Positions 51,967 through 62,803 are shown, counted from the stretch's first letter. The stretch is DNA of 64,000 nucleotides from Candidatus Alloclostridium intestinigallinarum (GCA_904382605.1 CAJFJA010000004.1:62001-126000), one strand, 5' to 3'. The notes: generated by a model not told the origin, from the sequence alone. Translations and numbers: made by a program.

Positions 51967-52579
51967 CTATCACCTTGCAGACAAGTTCGAACGTGGCGTC
52001 CACGCCGCCGCTTCCGTCCACGGTGCGAAGCAGATTGCGGTTTGCGTAAAAGTCGATGAGCGGCTTGGTCTGTTCGTCATACACGCGCAGTCTTTCGCGC
52101 ACCACTTCTTCCCTGTCGTCGTCGCGCTGGTACAGCCTGGAGCCGCACTTTGCGCACTCTTCCCTGTCGTAGGTGCTTACATGGTACGTTTCGCCGCATT
52201 TGCACATACGCCTGCCGGCGATCCTGCCGATCACCGCCTCGTTTTCCACGGCTATATTGATGGCCATGTCCACTTTGGAAAAGCCTTCCAGCGCTTCCGC
52301 CTGGGCAATGGTGCGGGGGAATCCGTCAAGGATATATCCGTCCTTGCAGTCGGGCTGCGCCAGCCTGTCTTTTACAAGCGCAACGGTAAGCTCGTCGGGG
52401 ACAAGCTCGCCGCGGTCGATTATCGCCTTCACCTGAACTCCGAGGGGCGTGCCTTCGCGTATGTTCTTACGGAAGATGTCGCCCGTGGAGATGTGTGGCA
52501 GATTGTATTTTTCTTTTATGAGCGCCGCCTGCGTGCCTTTACCCGCGCCGGGCGCTCCCAGCAATACTATATTTGCCAT
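51953..52579 (-). CDS. adk: Adenylate kinase
   Basis: This 208-residue nucleotide kinase interconverts AMP+ATP and 2 ADP. P-loop GAPGAGKGTQ, AMP-site HISTGDIFRKNI, DGFPRTIAQAEAL, and the LID domain with a zinc ribbon (CKCGETYHVSTYDREECAKC), the Gram-positive form with four Cys. Lies between secY and map as usual in Firmicutes. Confidence 0.96.
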   Translation of the reverse strand: MANIVLLGAPGAGKGTQAALIKEKYNLPHISTGDIFRKNIREGTPLGVQVKAIIDRGELVPDELTVALVKDRLAQPDCKDGYILDGFPRTIAQAEALEGFSKVDMAINIAVENEAVIGRIAGRRMCKCGETYHVSTYDREECAKCGSRLYQRDDDREEVVRERLRVYDEQTKPLIDFYANRNLLRTVDGSGGVDATFELVCKVIDGNR

Positions 52580-52580
52580 A

Positions 52581-53861
52581 TTATTTGAGGAATCCTTTGT
52601 AGTGCTTCATCATGATCTGGGATTCGAGCTGCTTGTCGAGTTCCAGAGCCACGCTGACCACTATCAGCATACCGGTTGCGCTGAACGCCGAGGACATACC
52701 TATCGACTGACCGAGCGCGTTGAACGCAAACGTGGGGATTATGGCGATAAACGCGAGGAAGAGCGCTCCGAAGAAGGTCAGCCTGTTGTTTATTTTCGCC
52801 AGATATTCGCCCGTGGGTTTACCCGGTCTCACGCCCTGTATCGTTCCGCCGTACTGCTGCAGGTTGCGCGCCACGTCCATGGGGTTGAACTGTATCTGCG
52901 CATAGAAGTACGCGAAGAAGATGATGAACAGGAACATGAACACGTAGTAGACGGGAGTGCCCATACCGATGTACCGGTTCCAGAAATTCGCGAACGACGT
53001 ACCTTCGAAGAAGGATACGATTATCGAGGGGAACATGAGGAATGAAGACGCGAATATGATGGGCATAACTCCGCTTCCGTTCACCTTTATCGGTATTACG
53101 GTGGACTGGCCGCCGTACATCTTGTTACCCTTCACCTGCTTGGCGTAGTTGACCCTTACCCTGCGTTCGGCGCCGTCGATGAACACGATGAACGCGAACA
53201 GCAGAATGACCACCGCGAGGTATCCGAGGATATACCAGATATTGTTTACGTTATCGCCTACCGTGCCGAACGCCGAGATGAGCGAGCTGCCGAAGGTGGC
53301 GATGATACCGGTGAAGATTATCAGGGAAGAGCCGTTGCCTATACCGTATTCGGTAATTCTTTCCGAAAGCCACATAACGAAGGTGGAACCTGCGGTAAGA
53401 AGCACCACTATCACGATGTAGGACACCCAGGGGGTACCCCATATCTGTTCGACGTATTCCCTGTAAGTAACGCAGATACCTATCGACTGTACGACGCCGA
53501 GAACGATGGCGACGTAACGGGTGATCTGGGTTATCTTCTTTCTGCCCTCTTCGCCCGACTTGGACAGTCTGTCAAGCGGGGGAATTATGAGGGTGAGCAG
53601 TTGCATTATAATGAAGCTGTTGATATACGGCAGTACGCCGAGAGCAAACAACGTGCCGTTTTGCAACGATCCGCCGGAGATCAGGTTCATGACCCCGATA
53701 AGGTCGTTAGAGTCGGTTGCGGCGCTTTGCAAAGCCGCAACGTCCAGTCCCGGCAACGGAATATAGCATCCGATGCGGAATACAAGCAGAAGACCGAACG
53801 TAATGAAGATCTTCTTCCTGATTTCTTTGTCCCTGAACGCGTTGACGATTGTCTGCCACAT
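52581..53861 (-). CDS. secY: Protein translocase subunit SecY
   Basis: This is the 426-residue channel subunit of the SecYEG translocon, with ten membrane helices. Characteristic pieces are RKKIFITFGLLLVFRIGCYI, the plug/gate region PGLDVAAL, LPYINSFIIMQLLTLIIPP, VNYAKQVKGNKMYGGQSTVI and PGKPTGEYLAKINNRLTFFG. The start is 1 base after the rplO stop. secE and secG lie outside this window. Confidence 0.96.
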   Translation of the reverse strand: MWQTIVNAFRDKEIRKKIFITFGLLLVFRIGCYIPLPGLDVAALQSAATDSNDLIGVMNLISGGSLQNGTLFALGVLPYINSFIIMQLLTLIIPPLDRLSKSGEEGRKKITQITRYVAIVLGVVQSIGICVTYREYVEQIWGTPWVSYIVIVVLLTAGSTFVMWLSERITEYGIGNGSSLIIFTGIIATFGSSLISAFGTVGDNVNNIWYILGYLAVVILLFAFIVFIDGAERRVRVNYAKQVKGNKMYGGQSTVIPIKVNGSGVMPIIFASSFLMFPSIIVSFFEGTSFANFWNRYIGMGTPVYYVFMFLFIIFFAYFYAQIQFNPMDVARNLQQYGGTIQGVRPGKPTGEYLAKINNRLTFFGALFLAFIAIIPTFAFNALGQSIGMSSAFSATGMLIVVSVALELDKQLESQIMMKHYKGFLK

Positions 53862-53862
53862 A

Positions 53863-54309
53863 TTACAACACCTCTACGCTGCCGCCTGCCTTTTCTATTG
53901 CTTCTTTCGCCGAGGCGCTGAATTTGTCGGCCTTAACGGTGAGGGCTTTGGTCAGTTCGCCGCCTCCCAGCACCTTAACGCCGGCGTCTTCTATCTTGCT
54001 GAGTATGCCGCTTACGATAAGCGCCTCAGCGTCGACGACCGCGCCGTTTTCGAATTTAGCTTCCAGCGCCGAAATGTTGACGATGGAATATACTTTCCTG
54101 AATCTGTTATTGAATCCGCGCTTGGGGATACGCCTCACGAGGGGCATCTGGCCGCCTTCGAAGCCGGGCCTTACTCCGCCGCCGCTGCGCGCGTTCTGAC
54201 CCTTGTGTCCTTTGCCGGAAGTCTTGCCCAGCCCGGAACCTATGCCTCTGCCCAGTCTTTTTGCAGAAGTCCTTGCTCCTTCGGCGGGTCTAAGTTCGTG
54301 CATTTTCAT
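53863..54309 (-). CDS. rplO: 50S ribosomal protein L15
   Basis: This 148-residue protein is recognised by [40 protein letters not shown] and [20 protein letters not shown]. Basic glycine-rich N-terminal half extends into the large subunit; C-terminal half is globular. AAGGAGG before the ATG. Confidence 0.97.
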   Translation of the reverse strand: MKMHELRPAEGARTSAKRLGRGIGSGLGKTSGKGHKGQNARSGGGVRPGFEGGQMPLVRRIPKRGFNNRFRKVYSIVNISALEAKFENGAVVDAEALIVSGILSKIEDAGVKVLGGGELTKALTVKADKFSASAKEAIEKAGGSVEVL

Positions 54310-54320
54310 TGCTGACCTCC

Positions 54321-54503
54321 TTAAGCCTCTTCCACTTTCACCATGTGGCTGATTTTCTTAATCATGCCGCGGGTGCAGTCGGTGTCGGGCAGTATGTTGC
54401 TGTCGCCTATCTTTTTAAGTCCCAGGGCGGCGGCGGTTGCCTTCTGGTTTTCCAATCTTCCGATAAGGCTCTTTACGAGCGTTACTTTGATTTTCTTTTC
54501 CAT
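54321..54503 (-). CDS. rpmD: 50S ribosomal protein L30
   Basis: This 60-residue protein, [20 protein letters not shown] then [20 protein letters not shown], is the bacterial short form. AAGGAGG site; between rpsE and rplO as expected. Confidence 0.96.
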   Translation of the reverse strand: MEKKIKVTLVKSLIGRLENQKATAAALGLKKIGDSNILPDTDCTRGMIKKISHMVKVEEA

Positions 54504-54517
54504 TGCCGTACGCCTCC

Positions 54518-55030
54518 TTAGCCCAGAATCTCTTCAACGGTCTTGCCGCGCAGAGCAGCTATTTCTTCCGCGGACCTCATCTGCTTGAGTCCGTCGAACG
54601 CCGCCTTTACGCAGTTGATCTTGTTGTTGCTGCCCAGCGACTTCGCACGGACGTCCTTCACGCCCGCAACTTCCATGATCGCACGGACGGGGCCGCCCGC
54701 TATGATACCGGTACCTTCGCCGGCGGGCTGTATGAGAACCTTGCCGCTTCCGAATTTACCTATCGCCTCGTGGGGCACGCTGGTGCCGAGGAGGGGTATT
54801 TTGACCATGTTGCGCTTTGCGTCGGCAGTAGCTTTACGGATTGCCTCCGGCACTTCCGCCGCCTTGCCCATGCCTACGCCTACGCCGCCTTCGCCGTCAC
54901 CCACGACCATCAACGCGGAAAAACGCATGGTTCTGCCGCCCTTGACGACCTTGGTTACGCGGTTGAGAGCGATGAGCTTATTGGGCAGCTCGTTTTCCTT
55001 AACCTGGGGTTTATTCTCTCTTCTAGCCAT
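54518..55030 (-). CDS. rpsE: 30S ribosomal protein S5
   Basis: This 170-residue protein is involved in decoding fidelity. It contains the S5 signature [20 protein letters not shown], then [20 protein letters not shown] and the C-terminal [20 protein letters not shown]. Located between rplR and rpmD. Confidence 0.97.
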   Translation of the reverse strand: MARRENKPQVKENELPNKLIALNRVTKVVKGGRTMRFSALMVVGDGEGGVGVGMGKAAEVPEAIRKATADAKRNMVKIPLLGTSVPHEAIGKFGSGKVLIQPAGEGTGIIAGGPVRAIMEVAGVKDVRAKSLGSNNKINCVKAAFDGLKQMRSAEEIAALRGKTVEEILG

Positions 55031-55044
55031 TTTCTTCTCCTCCG

Positions 55045-55413
55045 TCAGAATTTGAGTCCGGCTTCTCTCGCGCCGTCCGCAACCGCCTGTACGCGGCCGG
55101 TGTAGAGGTATCCGCCCCTGTCGAACACGACTTCGGTGACGCCCTTTTCAAGCGCCTTCCTGCCGGCGGCTTCGCCCACTATCTTCGCGGCTTCGACCTT
55201 GGTCTTGCCTTCTACCAGCGGAGCGATATCCTTGTCCAGCGTGGAGCAGTACACAAGCGTGTGACCCACGGTATCGTCGATGACCTGCACTATGATGTTA
55301 CGGGTGCTCCTGTACACGTTGAAGCGGGGTCTTTCCGCCGTGCCGGAGATCTTGTTTCTCATCCTTTCGTGCCTTTTCAATCTGATGCTGTTTTTGTCGA
55401 TTTTATTTATCAT
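55045..55413 (-). CDS. rplR: 50S ribosomal protein L18
   Basis: This 122-residue protein binds 5S rRNA. It reads [37 protein letters not shown] and ends [32 protein letters not shown] (the family's conserved [10 protein letters not shown] is clear). AAGGAG precedes the ATG at 55413. Confidence 0.97.
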   Translation of the reverse strand: MINKIDKNSIRLKRHERMRNKISGTAERPRFNVYRSTRNIIVQVIDDTVGHTLVYCSTLDKDIAPLVEGKTKVEAAKIVGEAAGRKALEKGVTEVVFDRGGYLYTGRVQAVADGAREAGLKF

Positions 55414-55427
55414 TTTCCTACCGCTCC

Positions 55428-55973
55428 TTATTTCTTACCGGCCTTCTTGCCTTCCTTACGCGCGATCACTTCGTCGCTGTAACGAATGCCGTATGCGTGA
55501 TAGGGATCGGGTACGCGGATAGCCCTGATGTTTGCCGCCACCTGACCTACCTGGCACCTGTCGATACCCCTGACGGTGATTTCGGTTGCGGAGGGGCACT
55601 CGAAAGTGATGCCGGCGGGCTCTTCCACCTCTACGGGATGGGAATAGCCGACGTTGAGAACCACTTTATTGCCCTGCTTTGCCACCTTGTAACCTACGCC
55701 GTTAATGACAAGGCCCTTGCTGTATCCGTTGGTGACGCCTTCCACCATGTTGGCAATCAGCTTGCGGTAAAGACCGTGCATTGCCTTGGTCTGCTTTTCG
55801 TCGTCGCTGCGCGTGCAGTGCACCACGCCCGCGTCAACCTTAACGGTTATCTTCTTGTTTACTTCCTGTCTGAGTTCGCCCTTGGGTCCCTTGACTGCCA
55901 CCACGTTTTCGGGGGAGACGGTCACGGTAACGCCTGCGGGAACGGTTATGGGAAGTCTGCCTATTCTCGACAT
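55428..55973 (-). CDS. rplF: 50S ribosomal protein L6
   Basis: This 181-residue protein consists of two repeated RNA-binding halves near the GTPase centre. It begins [20 protein letters not shown] and ends with [20 protein letters not shown] then [12 protein letters not shown] use the ATG at 55973 rather than 55994 because GGAGG lies 7 bases before it. Confidence 0.97.
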   Translation of the reverse strand: MSRIGRLPITVPAGVTVTVSPENVVAVKGPKGELRQEVNKKITVKVDAGVVHCTRSDDEKQTKAMHGLYRKLIANMVEGVTNGYSKGLVINGVGYKVAKQGNKVVLNVGYSHPVEVEEPAGITFECPSATEITVRGIDRCQVGQVAANIRAIRVPDPYHAYGIRYSDEVIARKEGKKAGKK

Positions 55974-55987
55974 TTCATTACCTCCTT

Positions 55988-56386
55988 TTACCACACGTAA
56001 GCGAGCACTTCGCCGCCCGTGCGGGCAGCCCTTGCCTGCTTGTCCGTCATCACACCCTTGGAAGTGGAGATAATTGCCACACCAAGACCGCCCAGCACTT
56101 TGGGGAGGTGATCGACGTCCACGTAAACGCGCAGTCCGGGTTTGGAAACGCGCTTGATGCCCGTTATTGCCCTTTGCTTGTTAGCGCCGTACTTGAGGGC
56201 GATAACCATAGTGGGATAAGGGGCGTCCTTCTTCATTTCGTAACCCTTGATATATCCTTCGTCCAATAAAATTTTGGCGATGGCGTCCTTCATTTTAGAA
56301 GCGGGAACTTCCACACTCTCGTGTCCCACCATCAGGCCGTTCCTGATGCGGGTGAGCATATCCGCGATGGGATCTGTTGTCATCAT
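55988..56386 (-). CDS. rpsH: 30S ribosomal protein S8
   Basis: This 132-residue protein binds the central domain of 16S rRNA and in many bacteria represses the spc operon. It reads [20 protein letters not shown] and ends with [20 protein letters not shown] and GGEVLAYVW. Two ATG codons are adjacent; the first (56386) has the better spacing from GGAGG. Confidence 0.97.
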   Translation of the reverse strand: MMTTDPIADMLTRIRNGLMVGHESVEVPASKMKDAIAKILLDEGYIKGYEMKKDAPYPTMVIALKYGANKQRAITGIKRVSKPGLRVYVDVDHLPKVLGGLGVAIISTSKGVMTDKQARAARTGGEVLAYVW

Positions 56387-56402
56387 ATTCCTTTACCTCC
56401 TG

Positions 56403-56588
56403 TTACCAGCTCGCCTTCTTAACGCCGGGGATTTCGCCCTTGTAGGCAAGTTCCCTGAAGCAGATCCTGCAAATGCCGTACTTTTTGAGCACGGAGTGGG
56501 GTCTGCCGCATATTCTGCACCTGGTGTAAGCACGGGTGGAATACTTGGGCGTTTTCTGCTGCTTGTTTATCATTGCTTTCTTAGCCAT
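56403..56588 (-). CDS. rpsN: 30S ribosomal protein S14, zinc-binding type
   Basis: This 61-residue type Z S14, [20 protein letters not shown], with [20 protein letters not shown] giving the two CxxC zinc pairs. The zinc form is the usual one in Firmicutes. Between rplE and rpsH. Confidence 0.97.
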   Translation of the reverse strand: MAKKAMINKQQKTPKYSTRAYTRCRICGRPHSVLKKYGICRICFRELAYKGEIPGVKKASW

Positions 56589-56602
56589 ATCCTAATCCTC
56601 CA

Positions 56603-57193
56603 TTACCTGACGAAAGGCATACCGAGCAGCGTGAGCAGCTCCTTGGCCTCTTCGTCCGTCTTTGCCGTGGTGACTATGCACACGTCAAAGCCGCGTACCT
56701 TTTCAATCTTGTCATAGGATATTTCCGGGAACACGAGCTGTTCCTTGATACCCATTGCGTAGTTGCCCCTGCCGTCGAAAGAGTCCGCGGGTACGCCCTT
56801 GAAGTCCCTTACGCGGGGGAGCGCCACGGATACGAGCTTATCGAAAAAGTCGTACATCCTCTTGCCCCTCAAAGTCACCTTCGCGCCTATCTTCATACCC
56901 TCGCGGAGTTTGAAGTTCGCAATGGACTTTTTGGCCTTCGTGATTGCGGGAGCCTGACCTGCTATGTCGCGCAGTTCGGCAACGGCAAGTTCAAAGCTCT
57001 TGGTGTTGTCCTTTACGTCGCCCAGACCCATGTTGAGAACGATTTTTACCAGTCTGGGTACTTCGTTCACGTTCTTATAGCCGAATTTGGCCATGAGTGC
57101 GGGCGCTACGGAAGTCTTGTAAAGTTCCGCTATCCTGTACACTCTATCGGTTGCGCCAGCCTGCTCAACCTGATTTTGTTTTACTTGTGCCAC
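56603..57193 (-). CDS. rplE: 50S ribosomal protein L5
   Basis: This 196-residue protein binds 5S rRNA and contacts S13. It contains [40 protein letters not shown] and [20 protein letters not shown]. It has about 15 extra polar N-terminal residues ([15 protein letters not shown]). The start codon is GTG (57193), the only non-ATG start chosen in this operon, with CGGAGG upstream. Confidence 0.96.
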   Translation of the reverse strand: MAQVKQNQVEQAGATDRVYRIAELYKTSVAPALMAKFGYKNVNEVPRLVKIVLNMGLGDVKDNTKSFELAVAELRDIAGQAPAITKAKKSIANFKLREGMKIGAKVTLRGKRMYDFFDKLVSVALPRVRDFKGVPADSFDGRGNYAMGIKEQLVFPEISYDKIEKVRGFDVCIVTTAKTDEEAKELLTLLGMPFVR

Positions 57194-57207
57194 TTATGTT
57201 TCCTCCG

Positions 57208-57657
57208 TTAATTCTTGCTGGTTTCGTCGCTCTGCTTGGAAGAAGTCTTCTTGGTAGCGGTCTTTTTCGCAGCAGTCTTGCTCGCCTTCTTCTTGGTGGC
57301 GCGCACGCTCTTGCGCTTGTCGAGGGATTCGCCGCACTTCTTGCAGACGCGCGTTTTCACCTTCTTGCCGTTTTCGTCCTCGCCAACCTGCACTGCTATG
57401 CGGGTAGCCTTGCCGCACGAAGGGCAGATTATCATAACATTGGAAATGTCTATCGCCCTTTCCTTTTCGATAATGCCGCCGCGCTGCTGGGCGTTGCGGG
57501 GCTTTACGAAGTGCTTGTCGGTGGAAAGGTTGGAACCTTTTACCACTACCTTATCGCCCTTCTCGCCCTTGATTACGGCGATGACTTCACCCGTCTTGCC
57601 CTTGTCCGCGCCCGCTATTATCTGGACTGCGTCTTCCTTTTTAATTGAAATACTCAT
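57208..57657 (-). CDS. rplX: 50S ribosomal protein L24 with C-terminal extension
   Basis: This 149-residue protein initiates 50S assembly. The KOW core is VQIIAGADKGKTGEVIAVIK, followed by RAIDISNVMIICPSCGKATR. It carries a zinc-ribbon-like pair (CPSCG and CKKCGE), as in some Firmicutes, and then about 35 residues of Lys/Ala/Thr/Ser-rich tail (KKASKTAAKKTATKKTSSKQ) beyond the normal end near 105-110. The start at 57657 is chosen from the GGAGG spacing. Confidence 0.95.
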   Translation of the reverse strand: MSISIKKEDAVQIIAGADKGKTGEVIAVIKGEKGDKVVVKGSNLSTDKHFVKPRNAQQRGGIIEKERAIDISNVMIICPSCGKATRIAVQVGEDENGKKVKTRVCKKCGESLDKRKSVRATKKKASKTAAKKTATKKTSSKQSDETSKN

Positions 57658-57671
57658 ATTTGTCTGCCTCC

Positions 57672-58046
57672 TCAAATTACCTCGGGAGCAAGGGAGATTA
57701 TCTTCATGTAAGTCTGCCCTTTATCCCTCAGTTCTCTGGCTATGGGTCCGAAAATACGGGTGCCTCTGGGTTCGCCGTTGTTGTTGATGATTACCGCCGC
57801 GTTTTCGTCGAATCTGATGTAAGATCCGTCGCTGCGCTGCACGCCCTTGACGGTTCTGACGATTACGGCTTTAACCACCTCGCCCTTCTTGACCTGACCG
57901 CCGGGGATTGCGCTCTGCACCGCAGCCACAATCACATCGCCGATGTTACCCGACCTGCGGAAGGAGCCGCCAAGTACCCTGATGCACTTTATCTCTTTGG
58001 CGCCGGAGTTGTCCGCCACCTTCAATCTGGTTTCCGGTTGTATCAT
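57672..58046 (-). CDS. rplN: 50S ribosomal protein L14
   Basis: This 124-residue protein forms an intersubunit bridge with 16S rRNA. It reads [20 protein letters not shown] and ends with [20 protein letters not shown] and APEVI. AAGGAGG precedes the ATG. Confidence 0.97.
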   Translation of the reverse strand: MIQPETRLKVADNSGAKEIKCIRVLGGSFRRSGNIGDVIVAAVQSAIPGGQVKKGEVVKAVIVRTVKGVQRSDGSYIRFDENAAVIINNNGEPRGTRIFGPIARELRDKGQTYMKIISLAPEVI

Positions 58047-58056
58047 GACTGCCTCC

Positions 58057-58317
58057 TTACTTAGCCTTTTCGACTATTTCGATAACTCTCCAATGCTTGT
58101 CCTTGCTCAAAGGTCTGGTTTCCATAACGCGGACCTTGTCGCCTACGCCGCACTGATTGTTTTCGTCGTGTACCTTGAACTTCTTGGTACGGTTGACTAT
58201 CTTGCCGTACAGGGGATGCTTTACGCGCTCCCTGATTGCTACGACGACAGTCTTGTCCATCTTATCGCTTACCACAACGCCCGTACGGGTCTTTCTCAAA
58301 TTTCTCTTTTCTTCCAT
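58057..58317 (-). CDS. rpsQ: 30S ribosomal protein S17
   Basis: This 86-residue OB-fold protein is recognised by [40 protein letters not shown] and [20 protein letters not shown]. Between rpmC and rplN. Confidence 0.97.
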   Translation of the reverse strand: MEEKRNLRKTRTGVVVSDKMDKTVVVAIRERVKHPLYGKIVNRTKKFKVHDENNQCGVGDKVRVMETRPLSKDKHWRVIEIVEKAK

Positions 58318-58330
58318 GACCTATACCTCC

Positions 58331-58567
58331 TTAAGCCTTCTTCGCCTTTCTGGTCGCCTTGACCGGTTCGGCGGAGATTCCCAGTTCCCTCTGACGGAGA
58401 ACGGTGAGGACGCGGGCTATGTCTTTTTTGCATTTGGTCAGCTCTTTTCCGCTTTCGAGCTGTCCCGCCTTGTGCTGGAAGCGGAGGTTGAACAGCTTTT
58501 CTTTAAGCGAATTGTACTCCGCCTGCAGTTCCGCGGTGGGCATTTCGAAATATTTACTTGCTTTCAT
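58331..58567 (-). CDS. rpmC: 50S ribosomal protein L29
   Basis: This 78-residue two-helix protein at the tunnel exit reads [20 protein letters not shown] and [20 protein letters not shown]. It has a short basic extension (KATRKAKKA). The start overlaps the rplP stop by 14 bases. Confidence 0.96.
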   Translation of the reverse strand: MKASKYFEMPTAELQAEYNSLKEKLFNLRFQHKAGQLESGKELTKCKKDIARVLTVLRQRELGISAEPVKATRKAKKA

Positions 58568-59003
58568 CGCTATCTGCCTCCTTTTCTACTTCCGTGCTTT
58601 CCTTCTTGACTATCTTGCACTTTACGGGGAGCTTGTGCATTGCAAGCCTGAGCGCTTCTTTAGCCGTTTCTTCGGACACGCCGCCCAGCTCGAACATAAC
58701 TCTGCCCGGCTTTACCACGGCCACCCAGTACTCGACGCTGCCCTTACCGCTACCCATGCGGGTTTCGGCGGGCTTCTTGGTTATAGGCTTGTGGGGGAAG
58801 ATGTCTATCCACACCTGGCCGCCGCGCTTGGTGTAACGCGTCATTGCGATACGCGCCGCTTCTATCTGGTTGGAAGTGATCCAGCCCGGTTCCAGGCTCA
58901 TCAGTCCGTACTCGCCGTACGCCACCTGATTGCCGCGGGTCGCCTTACCGGTCATTCTTCCGCGGTGAACGCGACGCCTTTTAACTCTTTTAGGCATTAA
59001 CAT
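58554..59003 (-). CDS. rplP: 50S ribosomal protein L16
   Basis: This 149-residue protein near the A-site reads [20 protein letters not shown] (after MLM), then [18 protein letters not shown] [20 protein letters not shown] and [20 protein letters not shown]. The ATG at 59003 is 8 bases after GGAGG; a second ATG at 58997 is less well spaced. It overlaps the rpsC end by 14 bases. The last 13 residues ([11 protein letters not shown] region) are an acidic extension. Confidence 0.96.
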   Translation of the reverse strand: MLMPKRVKRRRVHRGRMTGKATRGNQVAYGEYGLMSLEPGWITSNQIEAARIAMTRYTKRGGQVWIDIFPHKPITKKPAETRMGSGKGSVEYWVAVVKPGRVMFELGGVSEETAKEALRLAMHKLPVKCKIVKKESTEVEKEADSDESK

Positions 59004-59691
59004 TTGCGTTACCTCCCTCTTGCTTCTTGGGTTCTTCGGAAACAGCCTTTCCGAGCACCTCTCCGTTGTACACCCACACCTTTACGCCGATGATACCGAA
59101 AGTGGTATGCGCCTCGGCAAAGCCGTAGTCTATATCCGCGCGCAGCGTCTGCAGCGGAATGGATCCTTCGTGATACTTTTCGCTGCCTGCGATTTCCCTG
59201 CCGTCCAGTCTGCCGGACACGAGCGTTTTAACGCCCATTGCGCCCGCCTTCATGGCGCGGGTGATCGCCTGCTTCATCGCCCTTCTGTGGGCTACGCGGT
59301 TTTCCAGCTGCGTTGCGATGTTTTCCGCGATAAGCTGGGCATCGAGATCGGGCTTTTTCACCTCTATGATGTTTACGCTTACGTTCTTGCCCTTTGCTAT
59401 CTTTTCGATTTCCGCCTTGATCTGGTTGGCGTTTTCGCCCTTGTTACCTATCAGCTTGGCGGGGCTGCCGCTGTATATCTTCACGTTCACTATGGCGTTG
59501 CTGTCAGTAAGCAGCCTGGTGATGGTGATGCGGCTGATGCTGCACTTATAGTACTTTTTCTTGATGAAAGTCCTTATCTTGTTGTCTTCCACCAGGTTGT
59601 CGGCAAAGTGCTTTTTGTCGGCATACCACTGGGTATCCCATTCCTTGATAACGCCCACTCTCAGTCCGTGGGGATTTACTTTCTGACCCAT
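58990..59691 (-). CDS. rpsC: 30S ribosomal protein S3
   Basis: This 233-residue mRNA-entry protein has [20 protein letters not shown], the KH domain ([20 protein letters not shown]) and the C-terminal [21 protein letters not shown] short Gln/Gly/Asn tail ([10 protein letters not shown]) follows. AAGGAGG ribosome binding site. Confidence 0.97.
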   Translation of the reverse strand: MGQKVNPHGLRVGVIKEWDTQWYADKKHFADNLVEDNKIRTFIKKKYYKCSISRITITRLLTDSNAIVNVKIYSGSPAKLIGNKGENANQIKAEIEKIAKGKNVSVNIIEVKKPDLDAQLIAENIATQLENRVAHRRAMKQAITRAMKAGAMGVKTLVSGRLDGREIAGSEKYHEGSIPLQTLRADIDYGFAEAHTTFGIIGVKVWVYNGEVLGKAVSEEPKKQEGGNANVNA

Positions 59692-59702
59692 GTTCTACCT
59701 CC

Positions 59703-60092
59703 TTACTCCGCCTTAGTATCAAGCACCACGGTGATGTGGCTGGTGCGCTTGTTGATACGCGCCGCGCTGCCCTTTGCACGCGGCATCACTCTTTTGAGAA
59801 TGGGGCCGGCGTTGGCGTAGCATTCGGCTACGTAAAGGGTGTTCTTGCTCATACCCAGATTGTTTTCCGCGTTTGCGGCTGCGGATTCGAGCACCTTGAT
59901 AACGGGTTCGCACGCCGCCTTGGAAGTGGCTTTGAGTATTGCCACGGCCTCTTCGTATCCCGCTCCCCTGATGATGTCGAGTACGATACGCACCTTATCG
60001 GGGGATATTCTCACAAACCTGGCGGTGGCGGAAGGACGTCTGTCGCGCGCTTCCTGACGCTGTTTGGCTTTTTCTCTTATTCTGGTTGCCAT
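59703..60092 (-). CDS. rplV: 50S ribosomal protein L22
   Basis: This 129-residue protein lines the exit tunnel. It contains [40 protein letters not shown] and the tunnel-loop region [20 protein letters not shown]. Between rpsS and rpsC. Confidence 0.97.
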   Translation of the reverse strand: MATRIREKAKQRQEARDRRPSATARFVRISPDKVRIVLDIIRGAGYEEAVAILKATSKAACEPVIKVLESAAANAENNLGMSKNTLYVAECYANAGPILKRVMPRAKGSAARINKRTSHITVVLDTKAE

Positions 60093-60096
60093 CTTA

Positions 60097-60375
60097 TTAC
60101 CTCCTGCCGGTCGTCTTTTCGCCCGCGTGGCCCTTGAAAGTACGGGTGGGGGCGAATTCGCCGAGTTTGTGTCCGACCATATCTTCGGTTACGTATACGG
60201 GCACGTGCTTCCTGCCGTCGTGGACGGCGATGGTGTGTCCTATCATGTCGGGGAAGATAGTGGACGATCTGGACCAAGTTTTTACGACTTTCTTTTCTCC
60301 GCCTTCGTTCATCGCCTCTATCCTTCTGATAAGGCGTTCTTCAACGTAAGGACCTTTTTTAACGGATCTGCTCAT
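60097..60375 (-). CDS. rpsS: 30S ribosomal protein S19
   Basis: This 92-residue head protein reads [40 protein letters not shown] and [19 protein letters not shown]. Only 4 bases separate its stop from the rplV start. Confidence 0.97.
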   Translation of the reverse strand: MSRSVKKGPYVEERLIRRIEAMNEGGEKKVVKTWSRSSTIFPDMIGHTIAVHDGRKHVPVYVTEDMVGHKLGEFAPTRTFKGHAGEKTTGRR

Positions 60376-60390
60376 CTTTTATCTCCTCTC

Positions 60391-61227
60391 TCAGTTAATA
60401 CGCTTGATTATGAACTTGTTGCTTCTGTTCTTCTTGTTGCGGGTCTTGTAACCCAGGGTAGGAATACCCCAAGGAGTAACAGGTGAAGGCATACCGACAG
60501 GCGATTTGCCCTCGCCGCCGCCGTGAGGGTGGTCGTTCGGGTTCATAACCACGCCGCGGACGGTAGGTCTTACGTTCATATGACGCTTGCGTCCCGCCTT
60601 GCCCAGGTTGACGAGTTCGTGTTCGGTGTTGCCCACCGTGCCGATCGTCGCCCTGCACTTTACGAGCACGTATCTCATTTCGCCGCTGGGCAGTCTCAAA
60701 GTGGCATATCTGCCTTCCTTAGCCATGAGCTGCGCGCTCACGCCGGCGCTGCGCGCCATCTGGCCGCCCTTGCCGGGGTGAAGTTCCACGTTGTGCACTT
60801 CCGTACCCACGGGGATCTTTTCAAGAGGCAGGTTGTTGCCCACTTTGATATCCGCGTTTTCACCGCTGACGACCGTGTCGCCCTTGTTGAGTCCGAGGGG
60901 GCAGAGAATGTATCTCTTTTCGCCGTCGGCGTAGTTCAGAAGCGCGATGTTGGCGCTGCGGTTGGGGTCGTACTGGATAGAAGCGACCTTTGCGGGGATA
61001 CCGTCTTTATTGCGCTTGAAGTCTATTATTCTGTACTTTACCCTGTTGCCTCCGCCGATGTGCCTGACGGTGATTCTGCCGTAAGCGTTTCTGCCGCCCG
61101 TGCGGTTGACTTTGCGGAGCAAACTTTTTTCGGGTTTTTCGCCTGTCAGCTCGTTAAAGCTGGAAACGGTCATGAAACGGCGACCGGGCGATGTAGGTTT
61201 ATATCTCTTTATTCCGTCGTTTGCCAT
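60391..61227 (-). CDS. rplB: 50S ribosomal protein L2
   Basis: This 278-residue core protein is needed for subunit association and peptidyl transfer. It contains [40 protein letters not shown] and the active-site-proximal [20 protein letters not shown] (with the conserved His). AAGGAGG site. Between rplW and rpsS. Confidence 0.97.
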   Translation of the reverse strand: MANDGIKRYKPTSPGRRFMTVSSFNELTGEKPEKSLLRKVNRTGGRNAYGRITVRHIGGGNRVKYRIIDFKRNKDGIPAKVASIQYDPNRSANIALLNYADGEKRYILCPLGLNKGDTVVSGENADIKVGNNLPLEKIPVGTEVHNVELHPGKGGQMARSAGVSAQLMAKEGRYATLRLPSGEMRYVLVKCRATIGTVGNTEHELVNLGKAGRKRHMNVRPTVRGVVMNPNDHPHGGGEGKSPVGMPSPVTPWGIPTLGYKTRNKKNRSNKFIIKRIN

Positions 61228-61241
61228 ACTAAACCTCCTTG

Positions 61242-61532
61242 TTATGCCAGGCTTTCGAAGAAGGAGATTGCCTTGCTGTCGGGGGTGAGCATGACGATTG
61301 CCTTCTTGTAGGCGGAGGTCATACCCTCGCTGCGGCCCATTCTCTTCTTCTTGCCGTTCACGTTAATGGTGTTTACCTTAGCCACCTTGACGCCGAAAAC
61401 TGCTTCCACAGCCCTCTTCACGTCCGTTTTGGTGGCGGACTTTGCTACTTTGAATGTGTACTTCTTCTCGGCGATACCGTCGGTGGATTTTTCCGACAGG
61501 ATAGGCTCGATGATGATATCGTAGTTATTCAT
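61242..61532 (-). CDS. rplW: 50S ribosomal protein L23
   Basis: This 96-residue tunnel-exit protein docks SRP and trigger factor. It reads [40 protein letters not shown] and [20 protein letters not shown]. Start lies 1 base from the rplD stop. Confidence 0.96.
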   Translation of the reverse strand: MNNYDIIIEPILSEKSTDGIAEKKYTFKVAKSATKTDVKRAVEAVFGVKVAKVNTINVNGKKKRMGRSEGMTSAYKKAIVMLTPDSKAISFFESLA

Positions 61533-61533
61533 A

Positions 61534-62163
61534 TTACTCAGCCTCCTCTACCATCTGCTCTATCTTTCTTACCGCGGCTTCGGTGATAACGCACTTGGTG
61601 TTTGCCATGAGGTCGTAGACGTTTACGCCGTTTGCCTCCGTTATTACCACGCCGGGAATGTTACGGGCGGAGAGATATACCTTTTCGTCGTGTTCCGCCG
61701 TTACGATGAGCGTCTTGCAGGTTACGCCGAACTTGTCCAGCATACCGGCTATGGCCTTGGTCCTGATTTCTTCGAGCTTGATTTCGTCAACCACGATGAA
61801 ATTGCCGCCGCTGACCTTTGCCGACAGGGCGCAGAGCGTCGCCTGCTTTTTCATTCTCTTGTTTATCTTCTGGGAGAAGTCGCGGGGCTTGGGTGCGAAC
61901 ACTACGCCGCCGCCCGTCCACTGGGGAGCGCGGATAGAGCCTTGTCTTGCCCTGCCGGTGCCCTTCTGCCTCCAGGGCTTTTTGCCGCCGCCGCGCACTT
62001 CGCTGCGCGTGAGGGTGCTTTTGGTGCCCTGTCTTTTATTTGCCATCTGAGCCACCACGACCTGGTGTACCAGAGGGCCGTTGAATTCCACTCCGAAAAC
62101 GCCGTCGTTTACTTCTATCTGACCGAGCTTTTCGGCGCTCATGTTAAACTTATCTATTTTCAT
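61534..62163 (-). CDS. rplD: 50S ribosomal protein L4
   Basis: This 209-residue protein extends into the exit tunnel. It contains RRQGTKSTLTRSEV-like KRQGTKSTLTRSEVRGGGKK, PWRQKGTGRARQGSIRAPQW and GGGVVFAPKPRDFSQKINKR. In E. coli L4 autogenously represses the S10 operon through its leader. The long leader here at 63207-63334 could be handled similarly. Confidence 0.97.
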   Translation of the reverse strand: MKIDKFNMSAEKLGQIEVNDGVFGVEFNGPLVHQVVVAQMANKRQGTKSTLTRSEVRGGGKKPWRQKGTGRARQGSIRAPQWTGGGVVFAPKPRDFSQKINKRMKKQATLCALSAKVSGGNFIVVDEIKLEEIRTKAIAGMLDKFGVTCKTLIVTAEHDEKVYLSARNIPGVVITEANGVNVYDLMANTKCVITEAAVRKIEQMVEEAE

Positions 62164-62173
62164 GATGACTCCT

Positions 62174-62803
62174 TTACGCCTTTACGCTGTCCTTGATCAC
62201 GACGAAGCCGCCCTTAGGTCCGGGGACTGCGCCCTTGAGAAGGATGAGATTACGTTCGGTATCGACTTTTACCACGGTGAGATTCTGCACGGTTACCCTT
62301 TCGTTGCCCAGGTGGCCGGACATCTTCTTGTTCTTGAATACGCGGGAAGGAGTGGAGCACGCGCCCATGGAACCTACGCCCCTGTGATAGCCCGAACCGT
62401 GGGCCTTGGGACCGATGTGGTGGTTCCATCTCTTGACCGCGCCGGCAAATCCCTTACCCTTGGAAGTACCGGTGACGTCCACCTTTTCGCCCGCGGCGAA
62501 TATGCCGCACTTGATCTCGTCGCCTACGCTGTACGCCGAGCAGTCCGCCAGGCGGAGCTCCCTGAGCTTGCGCATAGGCTTTACGTTTGCCTTGCCGAAA
62601 TGGCCCTTGACGGGCTTTACGACGTTCTTTTCCTTGATAGCGCCGTAACCTATCTGAATGGCGTTATAGCCGTCCTTTTCCGTATTCTTTACCTGAACTA
62701 CGGGGCAAGGTCCTGCCAGCACTACCGTTACGGGTATTACGGTGCCGTCCTGCGAAAACACCTGGCTCATACCCAACTTAGTACCCATGATTGCTTTATT
62801 CAT
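62174..62803 (-). CDS. rplC: 50S ribosomal protein L3
   Basis: This 209-residue early assembly protein contains [40 protein letters not shown] and [27 protein letters not shown] lies 11 bases before the ATG at 62803. A gap of 75 bases with a small hairpin separates it from rpsJ. Confidence 0.97.
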   Translation of the reverse strand: MNKAIMGTKLGMSQVFSQDGTVIPVTVVLAGPCPVVQVKNTEKDGYNAIQIGYGAIKEKNVVKPVKGHFGKANVKPMRKLRELRLADCSAYSVGDEIKCGIFAAGEKVDVTGTSKGKGFAGAVKRWNHHIGPKAHGSGYHRGVGSMGACSTPSRVFKNKKMSGHLGNERVTVQNLTVVKVDTERNLILLKGAVPGPKGGFVVIKDSVKA